A stretch of 64,000 bases of DNA from Thermovenabulum sp049723235 (GTDB taxonomy: Bacteria > Bacillota > Thermosediminibacteria > Thermosediminibacterales > Thermosediminibacteraceae): contig NZ_JBNARB010000013.1 of NCBI RefSeq assembly GCF_049723235.1, positions 3,700 to 67,699 of the forward strand, in the 5' to 3' direction. Positions 1 to 10,455 of the stretch are shown here, piece by piece (within the stretch, counting starts at the first letter, position 1; each line of letters opens with the position of its first letter). The notes beneath the pieces were generated by a model. The model worked only from the letters and a program-made list of their open reading frames with translations. It was not told where the DNA came from and searched no databases. A program made the translations under genes and the position numbers.

Positions 1-2
1 CA

Positions 3-3000
3 AATAATGGAAGCGTACTCGGGGGCACTTCGGTAAGCATTACGGGTTCAGGATTTATGAACGGAGCAACGGTAAAATTCGGAGCAAATACGGCAAAAAA
101 TGTGGTTGTTCAAAGTTCCACTTTAATTACAGCTACACTGCCTGAAAGCACTGTTTCGGGTCTTGTAGCCGTTACGGTAACAAATACGGATGGCGGAAGC
201 TATACAAAGGATAATGCTTTTGAATACACGAGGACTACTCCTGTTATAGAAAAAGTATCAAATACCATGGATTTTACCGGGCCTGCAGAAGGCAGTGTGC
301 TCGGAAACGAGTGGATATATATAAAAGGGGCAAAATTTGGGGATGACGGTTATCCCGATGAAGTTAAGGTGTATTTTGGAACAAAGTCTGCTTTAGAAGT
401 TCGATTAACAAAAACGGCACAAGGGGATTACATAGCTGCCTTAACACCTCCTAGCAGCGTTGAAGGCACCGTAACATTGAAGGTGGTAAATAAGGATGGA
501 GGTACTGCTGCTGCCTCTTTTACCTATACGAGGAGTAAGCCTGTGATAACGGATATTTTCCCCACATCCTCTACAACCACAAAGCAGGAAGATGTAACTA
601 TTACCGGTTACGACTTCATGGATGGGGCAAAGGTTTACTTCGGAAGCTATGAGGCAAAAAACGTTGTTGTGTCTACTGTTGAAGGGTTAAAGATCATTAA
701 AGCAACTATTCCCGAAAGTCCGTCACCGGGGCTTGTGGATGTAAAAGTGGTAAACCCCGATCAGGGCACGGCGGTTTCCCCGAAGAAGTTTGAGTATGTA
801 AAGAGCAATCCTGAGGTGACCTCTGTTGTCTACGAAAAGGATGTGGGGCAGTACGTATACGCACCTGTTAACGCGGATATTGAGTCCCTTATGAATATAA
901 AGGTTAATGTTGGGACCACGAAAGGCGGCAACAACGTCAGGATAGAAGGCAAGGACTTTTCAAGCAATGCTGCAGTTACTGTAGGAGGAAAAGCGGCTAT
1001 AAATGTAAAGGTAACCAAAGAATCGCCTGAAAGGCACATAATAACCTTTGTAACACCTCTTGGAGATGTAGGGGTAAAAGACGTTGTTGTGCAAAATCCT
1101 GACGGCTCAAAGGTTACTGTGCCCTTTAAATACGTTATATCTCCTACAATAACCGGCATCACCCCTTCAACGGGCACCACGGAAGGGGGAGACATAGTAG
1201 AGATTTCCGGCACTAACTTTGCAGGTAAGGCTGAGGATATTAAGGTATTCTTCGGAGGGGCTGAAGCACAGATTCAAAGTGCTTCATCAACTAAGATAGT
1301 GGTGAAAACCCCAAGGAATCAGGAAGGCGCAAAAAATGTCACGGTGATAAACCTTACCGACTACGGCATTGACATAAAAAAGGAAGGTTTCACCTATGTT
1401 TTGCCTCCGAGCAATCCGCAAATAGAAAGCATAAGCCCTTTAAGCGGACCGACGACCGGAGGCACCGAAATAACCGTTGTGGGCTATGACATAAGAAGCG
1501 GTGCAAAGCTTTACATCGACGGGAAGGAAGCTACGGTTACTTCAATAGAAGTAAAAGAGGAAATGTTAGAAGGCGGCGTTGTTTATAAAACCACCTTGAA
1601 AGCAATCACACCGCCAGGTACCGCAGGGGAAAAAGAGGTCAAAGTGATAAACTCCGATGGGAAATATGCTCTTTCGCCAAAACCCTTTACTTACAAAATA
1701 CCCGAAAAGGCATTATCCATTACCAGCATAACGCCCAATAAAGGCTCGGTGCTCGGCGGCACCTCGGTAACCGTAAAAGGTGCAAATTTTGTAAAAAGAG
1801 AATTGGTAGAAGGCACAATTTACCGAAAGACTAAACTCACCATAGGCGGCAATGAAGCATACAACGTAGATGTGAAGGATGACCTCATAACCATTACCGC
1901 GCAAACCCCGGGCGGCTCCTTGGGGGCCCAGGATGTTATAGTAAAGGTGGTAAAGGTGGATGAATCCAAAAATCCCGAAGAGGAATTGGAAATAGAAAGC
2001 TCCGCGGTTTTAAAGGGAGGCTTTACCTATGAACTCCCGAAAAGCCAGCCTGAGATTACAAAAGTAGTAGCCTACAACTCGAGAACGGGGCAGGAAGAGC
2101 CTGCGGTGGGCCCGGTAGGCGGAGGAACCATTGTAAGGATATACGGCGAAGAGTTTATTGCCGAATCGGGCGGAAAGAGGTTGGAGGTATATTTCGGCAA
2201 GAACAAAGCCAATATTGTTGAGGTCGTAAGTTCAGGGCTCATTCAGGCGATAACCCCTTCGAGCACGCAGGTAGGAGCGGTTGATGTAAAGGTGGTAAAT
2301 CCCGACGGCGGGGAAGCGGTAGCTTACGGAGGATTCATATATAAAGGCAACAACATAATAGTGACGGGTATTACCCCGAACAGCGCAAGCGTCCTCGGAG
2401 GGGTTAATGCAATAGTCTTCGGCGCAAATTTCATAGAGGGCACTCAGGTGACCATAGGCGGAGAAGCAGCGCTTAATGTAGTTGTTGAAAGCCCGACGAA
2501 GATTTCGCTGACAGTACCGCCAAATACGCCGGGTCTAAAGGATGTGGTTGTACAAAACAGCTTCGGAAGTGCAACACTTCCAAAGGCTTTCCTCTATTTT
2601 GTAGAACAGACAAAACCTGTAATAACTGGAATAACTCCGGATTTTGGTAAATCTACCGGAGGTGACAAAATAACCATTACCGGTCAGGACTTTATGGCAG
2701 GCCCCAACACAAAGGTTTTCATAGGTGAAAATCAAGCCCAGCAGGTAAATGTGAAGAGCACTACCGAAATAGAGGTAATCACTCCTCCCGGAACGCCGGG
2801 ATGGAGGAGCATAACGATTATAAACAGCGATGGGGGCACATATACTCTATCCAACTGCTTTAAGTATATAAGCACCCCTATCATCGAATCTTTAACTCCG
2901 TCAAAAGGGCCTGTTGAAGGGGGAATGTACTTAGAAATCAAGGGCAAAAACTTTATGCCGGGGCTTAGTGCAAGGTTTGTGGGCGGTTTTGTCTATGAGG

Positions 3001-6000
3001 GGCAAAATTATATAGACCTTCAAAACATACAGGTGATAAGCGAAAACCTCATAAAAGCCTTTACCCCGCCTTCACCGGGAGGATATAAGGGCTTTGTGGA
3101 CCTTGAAATTATAAACCCTGATGCAGAAGGGACTTTTGGAAGGGCCAAAAAGGAAGGGGCATACCTTTATAAGGACACCTATACAAAGCCCGAAATTTAC
3201 TATATTACACCCAATAAAGGACCCGTCGACGGCGGTACCGATGTAACCATAACCGGCAAGGATTTTGCAAAGGATGCCGCTGTGGTTTTTAAAGATAGCT
3301 TTTCGCCAAGTGTAGTATATAGAAACTCTACGACCTTGATAGCAAAAACACCGCCGGGTAAGGAAGGTACCGTTGATGTGCAGGTGATAAATCTAAGCGA
3401 CGGCGGTTTTGCAAAAAAAGAAGGAGGATTTACTTACACTGTGCCCCGCAGTTCTCCCAGGATAATTTCGGTAGTCCCCAACAAGGGAAGCTCTGAAGGA
3501 GGCACTCCGGTTACAATTTACGGAAGTGACTTCAGGGAAGGTATAATAGTCCTGATAGACGGCAAGGAAATTCCAAATGACAAAGTAAACCTGATAAGTC
3601 CCACTGAGCTCAGGATAAAGACACCTGTAGCCGATACATACGGCAAAAAGGCGGTAACCGTTGTAAACCAGGACGGTGGGATGTTCACATTAAAGGATGG
3701 CTTTGAATACGTTCCTCCTGCTACACTGCCGGTTATTACAAATGTTACCCCCACTCAGAGTACAGTATTCGGCGGTGCCCTTGTCAGGGTATTTGGCAAA
3801 AACTTTGTCCCGGGGGCAAAGATATACTTTGGCGGTGTAGAAGCGCAGGAGGTTGCGGTGGACGAAACGGGAGAGCTTGCCACATGCGTAACCCCTGCAT
3901 ATAAGACGGGAAGTGCCGATGTTTTAATAAACGGCAAATATCCGGTAGAGGTTATTTTGGTAAATCCCGATGGAGGCCTTGCTTTATACCAGGAAAATTT
4001 CTACTTCGTTGTTCCCGAATCAAGGCCCAAAATACTGGAGATAAATCCAAGCAAAGGTCCCAAAACGGGAGGAAACCTTATTACCATAGAAGGCGTGGAT
4101 TTTAGGAAGGATGCCAAGGTGTTTATAGGTACTAAGGAAGCTAAGGTGGAAAAAATTGAAGACGACCAGGGCAGGCTTTCCACCGATGAAGGCTTTGTAT
4201 CTGGGGTTAAGATAACTGTAGAGGTGCCGACGGGTGATACAGGCAAAGTGGATGTAAGGGTCTTAAACCCCGATGGAGGCCTTGCCGTCCTTTCCAGGGG
4301 ATATGAATATTTAAACATTGCCGGCGAGGTGAAACTGGAATTTATTAACCCCAGGGAAGGAGCGGTTTCGGGGGGGACTCCCTTTGTCATCAAGGGCAGC
4401 GGTTTTGTAAACCCCGTGAGCGTATATTTCGGAGGAGAGCTGGCCAAAAACGCCACTGCGGTGGACAACAGCACCATAAAAGGCTACACCCCACCCAATA
4501 CGCCGGGTAAAAAGGATGTGGTGGTGCTAAACGGCAACGGCCTTTCCGGGGCTTTAAAGGACGGCTTTGAATATAAGGTACCAGAGAAATACCCGAGAAT
4601 TACCGGGATTGACCCGGCAAAAGGCCCTGCATACGGCGGTATTGAGGTTAACATCTACGGTGAAAACTTTTTGAGCAGCGCAAAGGTGTTTATCGGCGAA
4701 AACGAAGCTCAGGTAACCCTTGTAGAGCCAAATCACATAAAGATAATTCTTCCGCCGGGAGAGCTGGGGGCAAAGGATGTAATAGTTATAAACCCCGATA
4801 CGGGAATTGACGTTCTGGAAGAGGGCTTTACTTATGTAGATTTCCCAAAAATTGAAAAAGTCGAGCCCTCCGAGGGCCCTGTGGAAGGCGGAACCGAAAT
4901 TACAATTACCGGAAAAAACTTTAAGCCGGGACTTGTGGTGCTCATAGGAGGAAAAACCGCGCAGAACGTAAATGTGGCAGGAGAAACAAAAATTACTGCA
5001 AAGACTCCACCCCATACTGCCGGTTATAAGGACGTTAAAGTTATAAATCCGGACGGTGCGGAGGCTACCTTAAAAGACGGATTTTACTATAAACCCCCCA
5101 GGACAAAGCCTGAAGCCCCCGCAAACCTCTGGGCCGCAGGTTTTGACAAGACTACAATTAAACTTTCCTGGGATCCTTCACTGAATGCCAACTATTATGA
5201 AATTTACGGAGCACAAGGTAGCAGTTCCAATTACAAATACATCGGCAAAACGGCGGATACGGTATTTTTCGCCACCGGGCTGTCGCCCGATACAAAGTAC
5301 TACTTCAAAGTGAGGGCAGTTAATGAACTGGGAGTTTCGGATTTTTCCTATGCTGACTACGCCTATACAAAAAAAGGAGAACTGGAAAACCTTTTAGAGC
5401 TCCCTTACGATTATTCCGAGGACAAGAGCAAATCCCAGGTGACCGTTTATATAAAAAGCGAAGGGATTTTGAAGGATCGGGGTTACAAAGTTACGGTGAA
5501 ATCCGGTAAGGCTTTAAACTACAAAAATTACACCGCTTATCTGCCCCTTGGAATCCTCTCTAAGGTAAGCTCTGTAACCCTTGTCTTCGATGAAGTGGTT
5601 ATAAATTTAAATTCCGGATCCCTTTACTCGTATAAAATTGCTTCTTTGAGCGAAAAAGAAAAAGAAGACACGAGCCTGATAATCAAAGTTAAAAGGGCAG
5701 AAGGCAAAGAAAGGGATGAGCTTTTAAAGGGCCTTTCTAAAGGGGATATCATCCTTTCCGGGCCGGTTTACGTGGACTTCGAGTATAAAGCCCTTAAGTT
5801 CTACGTGAAGCCCGATTATGTGAAAGCAAACCTTTACATGGATTACGATTACAGCACCTTTTATCAAAAAGGGCTGAAGAGCGCGGATTTGAAAAAATAC
5901 GATGATAAAAACCGTTCCTGGACGAAGGTTTATGAAGCGGCCGGATACTACTTCACTTCGGGGGGAATAATAACCGCCCCGGGCTACTACGGGGTCATGG

Positions 6001-6008
6001 GAAGGTAA
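3..6008 (+). CDS. Giant IPT/TIG-repeat surface protein, 5'-truncated by window edge
   Basis: The open frame runs into the left edge without a start, because codons from base 3 already read as repeat sequence, so the N-terminus and any signal peptide lie outside the window. About 2000 residues are visible. Around 18 tandem IPT/TIG immunoglobulin-like repeats of 85-110 residues each start near a motif of the type I-x-P-x-x-G-x-x-x-GGT and contain G-x-x-F and VxNPDGG signatures. They are followed by one fibronectin type III domain (about residues 1690-1780) and an unrecognised C-terminal domain of about 200 residues. Such arrays form extended extracellular stalks in adhesion or cell-surface architecture. 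No SLH domain is visible here, but the next two genes carry them, so a joint cell-wall role is plausible. The exact function is unknown. Confidence 0.88.
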   Translation, partial: NNGSVLGGTSVSITGSGFMNGATVKFGANTAKNVVVQSSTLITATLPESTVSGLVAVTVTNTDGGSYTKDNAFEYTRTTPVIEKVSNTMDFTGPAEGSVLGNEWIYIKGAKFGDDGYPDEVKVYFGTKSALEVRLTKTAQGDYIAALTPPSSVEGTVTLKVVNKDGGTAAASFTYTRSKPVITDIFPTSSTTTKQEDVTITGYDFMDGAKVYFGSYEAKNVVVSTVEGLKIIKATIPESPSPGLVDVKVVNPDQGTAVSPKKFEYVKSNPEVTSVVYEKDVGQYVYAPVNADIESLMNIKVNVGTTKGGNNVRIEGKDFSSNAAVTVGGKAAINVKVTKESPERHIITFVTPLGDVGVKDVVVQNPDGSKVTVPFKYVISPTITGITPSTGTTEGGDIVEISGTNFAGKAEDIKVFFGGAEAQIQSASSTKIVVKTPRNQEGAKNVTVINLTDYGIDIKKEGFTYVLPPSNPQIESISPLSGPTTGGTEITVVGYDIRSGAKLYIDGKEATVTSIEVKEEMLEGGVVYKTTLKAITPPGTAGEKEVKVINSDGKYALSPKPFTYKIPEKALSITSITPNKGSVLGGTSVTVKGANFVKRELVEGTIYRKTKLTIGGNEAYNVDVKDDLITITAQTPGGSLGAQDVIVKVVKVDESKNPEEELEIESSAVLKGGFTYELPKSQPEITKVVAYNSRTGQEEPAVGPVGGGTIVRIYGEEFIAESGGKRLEVYFGKNKANIVEVVSSGLIQAITPSSTQVGAVDVKVVNPDGGEAVAYGGFIYKGNNIIVTGITPNSASVLGGVNAIVFGANFIEGTQVTIGGEAALNVVVESPTKISLTVPPNTPGLKDVVVQNSFGSATLPKAFLYFVEQTKPVITGITPDFGKSTGGDKITITGQDFMAGPNTKVFIGENQAQQVNVKSTTEIEVITPPGTPGWRSITIINSDGGTYTLSNCFKYISTPIIESLTPSKGPVEGGMYLEIKGKNFMPGLSARFVGGFVYEGQNYIDLQNIQVISENLIKAFTPPSPGGYKGFVDLEIINPDAEGTFGRAKKEGAYLYKDTYTKPEIYYITPNKGPVDGGTDVTITGKDFAKDAAVVFKDSFSPSVVYRNSTTLIAKTPPGKEGTVDVQVINLSDGGFAKKEGGFTYTVPRSSPRIISVVPNKGSSEGGTPVTIYGSDFREGIIVLIDGKEIPNDKVNLISPTELRIKTPVADTYGKKAVTVVNQDGGMFTLKDGFEYVPPATLPVITNVTPTQSTVFGGALVRVFGKNFVPGAKIYFGGVEAQEVAVDETGELATCVTPAYKTGSADVLINGKYPVEVILVNPDGGLALYQENFYFVVPESRPKILEINPSKGPKTGGNLITIEGVDFRKDAKVFIGTKEAKVEKIEDDQGRLSTDEGFVSGVKITVEVPTGDTGKVDVRVLNPDGGLAVLSRGYEYLNIAGEVKLEFINPREGAVSGGTPFVIKGSGFVNPVSVYFGGELAKNATAVDNSTIKGYTPPNTPGKKDVVVLNGNGLSGALKDGFEYKVPEKYPRITGIDPAKGPAYGGIEVNIYGENFLSSAKVFIGENEAQVTLVEPNHIKIILPPGELGAKDVIVINPDTGIDVLEEGFTYVDFPKIEKVEPSEGPVEGGTEITITGKNFKPGLVVLIGGKTAQNVNVAGETKITAKTPPHTAGYKDVKVINPDGAEATLKDGFYYKPPRTKPEAPANLWAAGFDKTTIKLSWDPSLNANYYEIYGAQGSSSNYKYIGKTADTVFFATGLSPDTKYYFKVRAVNELGVSDFSYADYAYTKKGELENLLELPYDYSEDKSKSQVTVYIKSEGILKDRGYKVTVKSGKALNYKNYTAYLPLGILSKVSSVTLVFDEVVINLNSGSLYSYKIASLSEKEKEDTSLIIKVKRAEGKERDELLKGLSKGDIILSGPVYVDFEYKALKFYVKPDYVKANLYMDYDYSTFYQKGLKSADLKKYDDKNRSWTKVYEAAGYYFTSGGIITAPGYYGVMGR

Positions 6009-6049
6009 AAAAAGCGTGCAGGAGGCGTCTTAAGAGGGAAGGAGAGGGT

Positions 6050-8581
6050 ATGATGCATTATTACGAAAATAGTAGGAATAAAAATTGTTGTAATATGCGT
6101 TTTTTTAAAAAGAAAGTCTTTTTTTCCGGGAGATTAAATATATGTAACGCTCTTTTGATATTAATTCTGGCTTTAAGCATGGTCATAAGTCCTCTTCTTC
6201 CATTTCCTGCGGCATCTGCCGGGGAAGGCGGCTACAAAGGGGTGCCTTATGCAGGAGTTTTTCAAAAAACTTTTGATTTTCAGGATACAAAAAATCACTG
6301 GGCGGAATCTTCAATAAAAAGAGTTTACGCCCTTTTACTTATGACGGGTGATGGGAAAAGGTTTTATCCCGGGAGGATTTTAAAGAGGGAAGAAGCCCTT
6401 TCGGTGCTGATGAGACTTTTTTCTGAAAAAGCGAAAAATAATGGGGCAAAAAACCTGCCCGGCTCGACAGCTGCAGCTCAGATTAAAGCCTCCGAATGGG
6501 CAAAAGAGGATATCCTGAAGGCAAAAAATGCGGGAATAATTTCCGATGAGGAATTAAATACAACGGATTTTACCCTGCCCGCTTCCCGGGAAGAGGTATT
6601 TTATTTTACGGCGAAAGCCCTGAACTTACCGGCAGAGGAGAACTACGACCGAAACCTTTCGGTATTTCAGGATGCCGGCGAAATAGATTATAAAAAGGCG
6701 GGTTATATAGCCGCTCTCTTTGAAAAGGGCTATATTTACGGTTCGGCAGGGAAGCTTTACCCTAAAAAGTCCATTTCGAGAGCGGAATTTGCCGCCTTTT
6801 TGGACAGGTTTTTGGAAAAAGATTCATCACCTTACACGGTTAATGAGGGGAAGGTAACGGGCAGGGATTCCGGATTTATTCAAATAAGGCTGTATACCGG
6901 CGAAAATATTAAAATAGATAGGGTAGCGGGAAGCCTTGATTTTCCGGTATTGAAAGGGAAAAATCTTTATCTTTCGGATTCCCTTAATGCGGGCGATCAG
7001 GTTAAATTGTTTATAAAAAATAATTCCGTTTTACTCGCTCAGGTTCTCGGTACGGGGGAAAAGGCTCTTTCCGGGAGCATAGAAAAATACGATCCATCAA
7101 AAAGGCTGATGGTGTTAAAGGCAGATGACGGAAATAATAAGAATTATTACTTGGTCAGCGGAGCCGAGGTCTACATGGGCCAGGAAAGGGTGAGCGAAAA
7201 GGAAATACAATCCGGGGTTGAGGCTACGATCCGGGTATTTGGGGACAGGGTTTTTGCGGTATACCTGAAAGGGGAAGATTATCAGGCTCCCCGGGAAATG
7301 ACACTAAAAGGGATGGTGCTAACGGTAAGCGCTGAAAATGATGCCGTAAAGGTTACTCTGGTAAATTTTGACGGAGAGGATCGGGTTTACGAGGAATTTT
7401 ACGCATACCCCGATACCGAAGTGCTGAAAGCCGGGGAAAAGGTGGATTATGAAAATATAAGCCCTGGAGACGAATTGGAAGCTAAGGTGATTTCTTCAGG
7501 GCAGACAAAAAAAGCCCTGCAGGTAAGCCTTCTCCCCGGTGAGGGAGTAAACGCAATTTTAAAAGGCAAAATAGAAAAATCTGATTTTAACGGGGCCCTT
7601 TTGCTTTCTAATGTAAAGGAATTTTTTATGGGGAGGTTCTACGATAAAGGAAGGCTTTTCAAAATAAATATAGATGGGGATACCAGAGCCTACCTCTCGG
7701 GAGAAAGTATTCCCATAGTAGACATTTTCAAACTGCAGGGGAAAGAAGCCTATGTGGCCTGTTCGGGGGATGAAAAAAACTATAAAGCCCTGAAAGTGGT
7801 AGTAAAAAACGGGGACGAATATTTAGAAAACGGATTTTTTAAACCCGTGTGGTCTTTAAACATCATTAACTTTACCGGCTCTCAGGGCACCTTCGATGAT
7901 TCCACCATTGCATCCTGCAACGATACAATAATTTTACCGGAGGTGCTGGAAGAACAAAAAGAAGCCTTTGCGGTATTTAATAAGGAAGGTAATTCTATAA
8001 GAATTCCGGTTCTTTACCAGCCCGTCTATTATCCTTCGGATATCAGCATTATTAAGGGCAAAATTTATGAAATCCGGGAAGACAGCGTGGGTATCAAATA
8101 CCAGAGGGATCTTTACAAAAACGATTGGAGCAGTAAGGATTCCGCTATAAATTACCACAACCTAAAGGATTCGCTTTGCTTTGTGGACTTTATATCCTCA
8201 AAGGCAAAGGTTCTGACCAAAGAGGATTTTATTAAGGACAGGTTCTACAAAAATTACTACTACAAAGAGGCTTATCTGGTGAAGAAAAAGGACTCGGTCC
8301 TGGGAATTGTACTGGTGGATGAGGAAAAGGAAGATATAATAAGCCTCGGCAGGATTTCGTCAATTGCAGTGCCACCAGAGGTGGCGACCGTTGAAAGGAT
8401 GCAGGATTTCAGCCCCTTTAACGGCAAATGGAATTACGATTCCGCTTCCCTGGATATAAACCTCAGCGGGGCGCTGGTGATAAAAGAAGGAAAAATCCTT
8501 GACCCTTACGGGCTGAATGTAGGCGACAGGATATATTTTATAAGGGATAACAACCGGGCTTTAGTAATTTTTAAATTCTAA
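6050..8581 (+). CDS. Secreted protein with three N-terminal SLH domains
   Basis: The protein has 843 residues and follows the IPT/TIG gene after 41 bp. The start is ATG with GGAGAGG just upstream. A later Met (MRFFKKK) sits closer to the hydrophobic core but has no SD. A signal-peptide-like segment (LLILILALSMVISPLL) ends near PAASA. Three S-layer homology domains follow at about residues 75-130, 150-200 and 205-250, recognisable by NHWAESSI, EWAKEDI and the YxxGxLYPKxxISRAEF pattern. SLH triplets bind pyruvylated secondary cell wall polymer, so the protein should sit on the cell surface. The remaining 590 residues are beta-rich with no family I recognise. Codon use matches its neighbours. 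It is probably co-transcribed with the flanking surface genes. Confidence 0.85.
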   Translation: MMHYYENSRNKNCCNMRFFKKKVFFSGRLNICNALLILILALSMVISPLLPFPAASAGEGGYKGVPYAGVFQKTFDFQDTKNHWAESSIKRVYALLLMTGDGKRFYPGRILKREEALSVLMRLFSEKAKNNGAKNLPGSTAAAQIKASEWAKEDILKAKNAGIISDEELNTTDFTLPASREEVFYFTAKALNLPAEENYDRNLSVFQDAGEIDYKKAGYIAALFEKGYIYGSAGKLYPKKSISRAEFAAFLDRFLEKDSSPYTVNEGKVTGRDSGFIQIRLYTGENIKIDRVAGSLDFPVLKGKNLYLSDSLNAGDQVKLFIKNNSVLLAQVLGTGEKALSGSIEKYDPSKRLMVLKADDGNNKNYYLVSGAEVYMGQERVSEKEIQSGVEATIRVFGDRVFAVYLKGEDYQAPREMTLKGMVLTVSAENDAVKVTLVNFDGEDRVYEEFYAYPDTEVLKAGEKVDYENISPGDELEAKVISSGQTKKALQVSLLPGEGVNAILKGKIEKSDFNGALLLSNVKEFFMGRFYDKGRLFKINIDGDTRAYLSGESIPIVDIFKLQGKEAYVACSGDEKNYKALKVVVKNGDEYLENGFFKPVWSLNIINFTGSQGTFDDSTIASCNDTIILPEVLEEQKEAFAVFNKEGNSIRIPVLYQPVYYPSDISIIKGKIYEIREDSVGIKYQRDLYKNDWSSKDSAINYHNLKDSLCFVDFISSKAKVLTKEDFIKDRFYKNYYYKEAYLVKKKDSVLGIVLVDEEKEDIISLGRISSIAVPPEVATVERMQDFSPFNGKWNYDSASLDINLSGALVIKEGKILDPYGLNVGDRIYFIRDNNRALVIFKF

Positions 8582-8599
8582 ATTATAGAGGGATAAGCC

Positions 8600-10135
8600 A
8601 TGAAAAAACTGCAAAAAATTAAGATATTTTTGGGTATGAACCTGATATTAGCCCTCGCCTTATTCCTATTTCCGATTCGAGCCTTTGCCCTTCCGGGCTA
8701 TGAAGGAGGAATAAAAAATGAGGTGGAGTACGCTGAGCCCCTTTTCCTGACGGGAGAACCGGTGCTTTTAAAGGGAAAGGTGACAATAACCGAAGGCAGG
8801 GTAAAAAACGGCAAAAGGCAGGACAGGATAAGCTACAGCCTTTCCGATGAGCAAAAAAATGTACAGCTTTCAAGGAGCCTTACTTTCGATGTAACGGTGA
8901 GAGAAATAAAGGAAGAGAGGCAGGTAATAGAAGATGCCGTTCTTTCCCGGTTCAGCGAAAACATCACTGTAAAGCGAGGAAAAACGCAGGATAGGTACAG
9001 CCTGGTTTCTTATTCCTTTTCCTCCTCTCAGGTTACCGATATTACACCTTCGGTGGATTATACCTCCCTGAATTTCGGCGGAAGGAAGGTCTACTCGATA
9101 AACCGGGATGAAGGGGAAGTGGTAGTGGAATTTTCTTCAAAAGGGGTAGAATACAAAAGCCCTTTCGGCGGCGTGGAAATCCGAAAGGGTACATATCTTA
9201 TTACCTGCAGCAGGAAGGAAAACTCAAAACAGAATATTCCCGCCCATTCCTGGGATGCTAAAATAGGTTCGGAAATATACCGGGAAATAACGAGGGATTT
9301 ATCCTATATCAAAAACGATCCAAAGCTCATAAGCTTCGAGGGAGGATTTCTGGAGGAAACCAGAGAGTTTTCGCGGATGAAATACGATTACGACCTCCCC
9401 AGGATGAAGGATGGTGTCCCGCTTTCGTCAGGCAGGAATTCGGGGGCAATGGAAAAGACCCTGGAAACGTCGCCGGTTAGCAAGCGGATGCAAATCGTGA
9501 AGGCGGCAGATTTGAAAAACCACTGGGCAAAAGAAGATGTGGAAAAGCTCCTGTCCCTTGGAATACTGGTACAAACGGGAAACTATTTTTACCCGGAAGG
9601 TTACGAAAAAAGGGGCAATTTTGCGAAGGCCCTTGGAAGGCTTATGGATTCGCCTTCAAGGGTTTCTAAGATCCTGGAAGGAAGCGGAGCGGGCCTTTTA
9701 AAAAACCCCGGTACAAATGACGGCAAATCCTTATACGATGATGTGAGTGAAAAAGAGAACGGCTACGAATACATCGAGAGCCTCTACCGGTTCGGTGTAA
9801 TGGAGGGGACTGCTTACCGGCTCTTTTCCCCCGATAAAACCCTTACCAGGGCGGAAGCGGTAACTTCCCTTGTAAGAGCCCTGGGCCTGATGAATGCGGC
9901 AGGAGAATATCCGGGGAGCACGGGGTTTCTCGATGATGACTCCATTCCCTCCTGGGCAAAAAGAGCGGTTTTTGCGGCAAAGGAGCTGGGGCTTGTAAAG
10001 GGGGACAGGGCAGGCTTTTTTAGACCTTTTGACCCGCTGACAAAAGCGGAATCGGCGGTACTGCTTTCCAGATTTTTAAGTTATTTAAAGGATGATATTA
10101 AAAAGGATTTCATAAAAAGGAGCTTGAGTTTTTAA
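8600..10135 (+). CDS. Secreted protein with C-terminal SLH domains
   Basis: The protein has 511 residues and begins with ATG behind GAGGGATAA, 18 bp after the previous SLH gene. A clear signal peptide (charged MKKLQKIK, hydrophobic core, AFA cleavage site before LPG) marks it as exported. Residues 30-300 are an unrecognised beta-rich domain. Three SLH domains occupy about 310-505, with motifs NHWAKEDV, GVMEGTAYRLFSPDKTLTRAEA and SWAKRAV ... GFFRPFDPLTKAES. The SLH block is C-terminal here but N-terminal in the preceding protein, so the two have opposite topologies on the wall. It ends the surface-protein operon, since a strong terminator overlaps its stop codon. The N-terminal domain's role is unknown. 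Confidence 0.85.
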   Translation: MKKLQKIKIFLGMNLILALALFLFPIRAFALPGYEGGIKNEVEYAEPLFLTGEPVLLKGKVTITEGRVKNGKRQDRISYSLSDEQKNVQLSRSLTFDVTVREIKEERQVIEDAVLSRFSENITVKRGKTQDRYSLVSYSFSSSQVTDITPSVDYTSLNFGGRKVYSINRDEGEVVVEFSSKGVEYKSPFGGVEIRKGTYLITCSRKENSKQNIPAHSWDAKIGSEIYREITRDLSYIKNDPKLISFEGGFLEETREFSRMKYDYDLPRMKDGVPLSSGRNSGAMEKTLETSPVSKRMQIVKAADLKNHWAKEDVEKLLSLGILVQTGNYFYPEGYEKRGNFAKALGRLMDSPSRVSKILEGSGAGLLKNPGTNDGKSLYDDVSEKENGYEYIESLYRFGVMEGTAYRLFSPDKTLTRAEAVTSLVRALGLMNAAGEYPGSTGFLDDDSIPSWAKRAVFAAKELGLVKGDRAGFFRPFDPLTKAESAVLLSRFLSYLKDDIKKDFIKRSLSF

Positions 10136-10157
10136 AGGCTTTTTAAAGCCTTTTTTT
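10134..10157 (+). terminator. Rho-independent terminator after SLH operon
   Basis: AAAGGCTT (10134-10141) pairs perfectly with AAGCCTTT (10146-10153) across a 4-nt loop, followed by a T run. It overlaps the stop codon of the SLH gene and separates the surface operon from the germination operon. Confidence 0.85.
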
Positions 10158-10220
10158 ATTTTGCCTGCATAAAAAACCGTACCGGGCAAAAAACTATAAA
10201 AAAACAGGAAGTGAAGGAAT

Positions 10221-10427
10221 ATGACCCTGGAGGATTTTATTAATTCCTTCAATATAACTCAGGTGATAATTTTTATAGCTTCCGGTCTTTTTCTTCTTCT
10301 TGTAGACAGGCCGTATTTGAAAAAAAAGGGTTATACACGGGATGAGAAGTTCTGCACTGCCGTAGGGTTTTTCTACGTTTTTGGGATTCCCGCTCTTTAT
10401 TTACTTATCTCCCTTTTCCTGAAATAA
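10221..10427 (+). CDS. Small two-TM membrane protein upstream of germination receptor
   Basis: The protein has 68 residues and starts with ATG about 9 nt downstream of GGAAGTGAAGG. It has two hydrophobic segments (about residues 13-27 and 46-66) around a short polar loop, KKKGYTRDEK. It lies 28 bp ahead of the gerKA-type gene in the same direction. Small proteins of this size and topology accompany ger operons in clostridia (it recalls the CLC_0170 family, but I cannot verify that here). A supporting role in the spore inner membrane near the germinant receptor is an inference from position only. It could equally be an unrelated small membrane protein. Confidence 0.65.
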   Translation: MTLEDFINSFNITQVIIFIASGLFLLLVDRPYLKKKGYTRDEKFCTAVGFFYVFGIPALYLLISLFLK

Positions 10428-10455
10428 CTCCACATAATCGAAAGGATGAAAGCCG

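Noticed and set aside
4001..5015. Minus-strand open frames of 150-160 codons opposite the IPT/TIG gene
   Set aside because: They arise from the repetitive, biased codons of the repeat array; no start signal and no recognisable domain.
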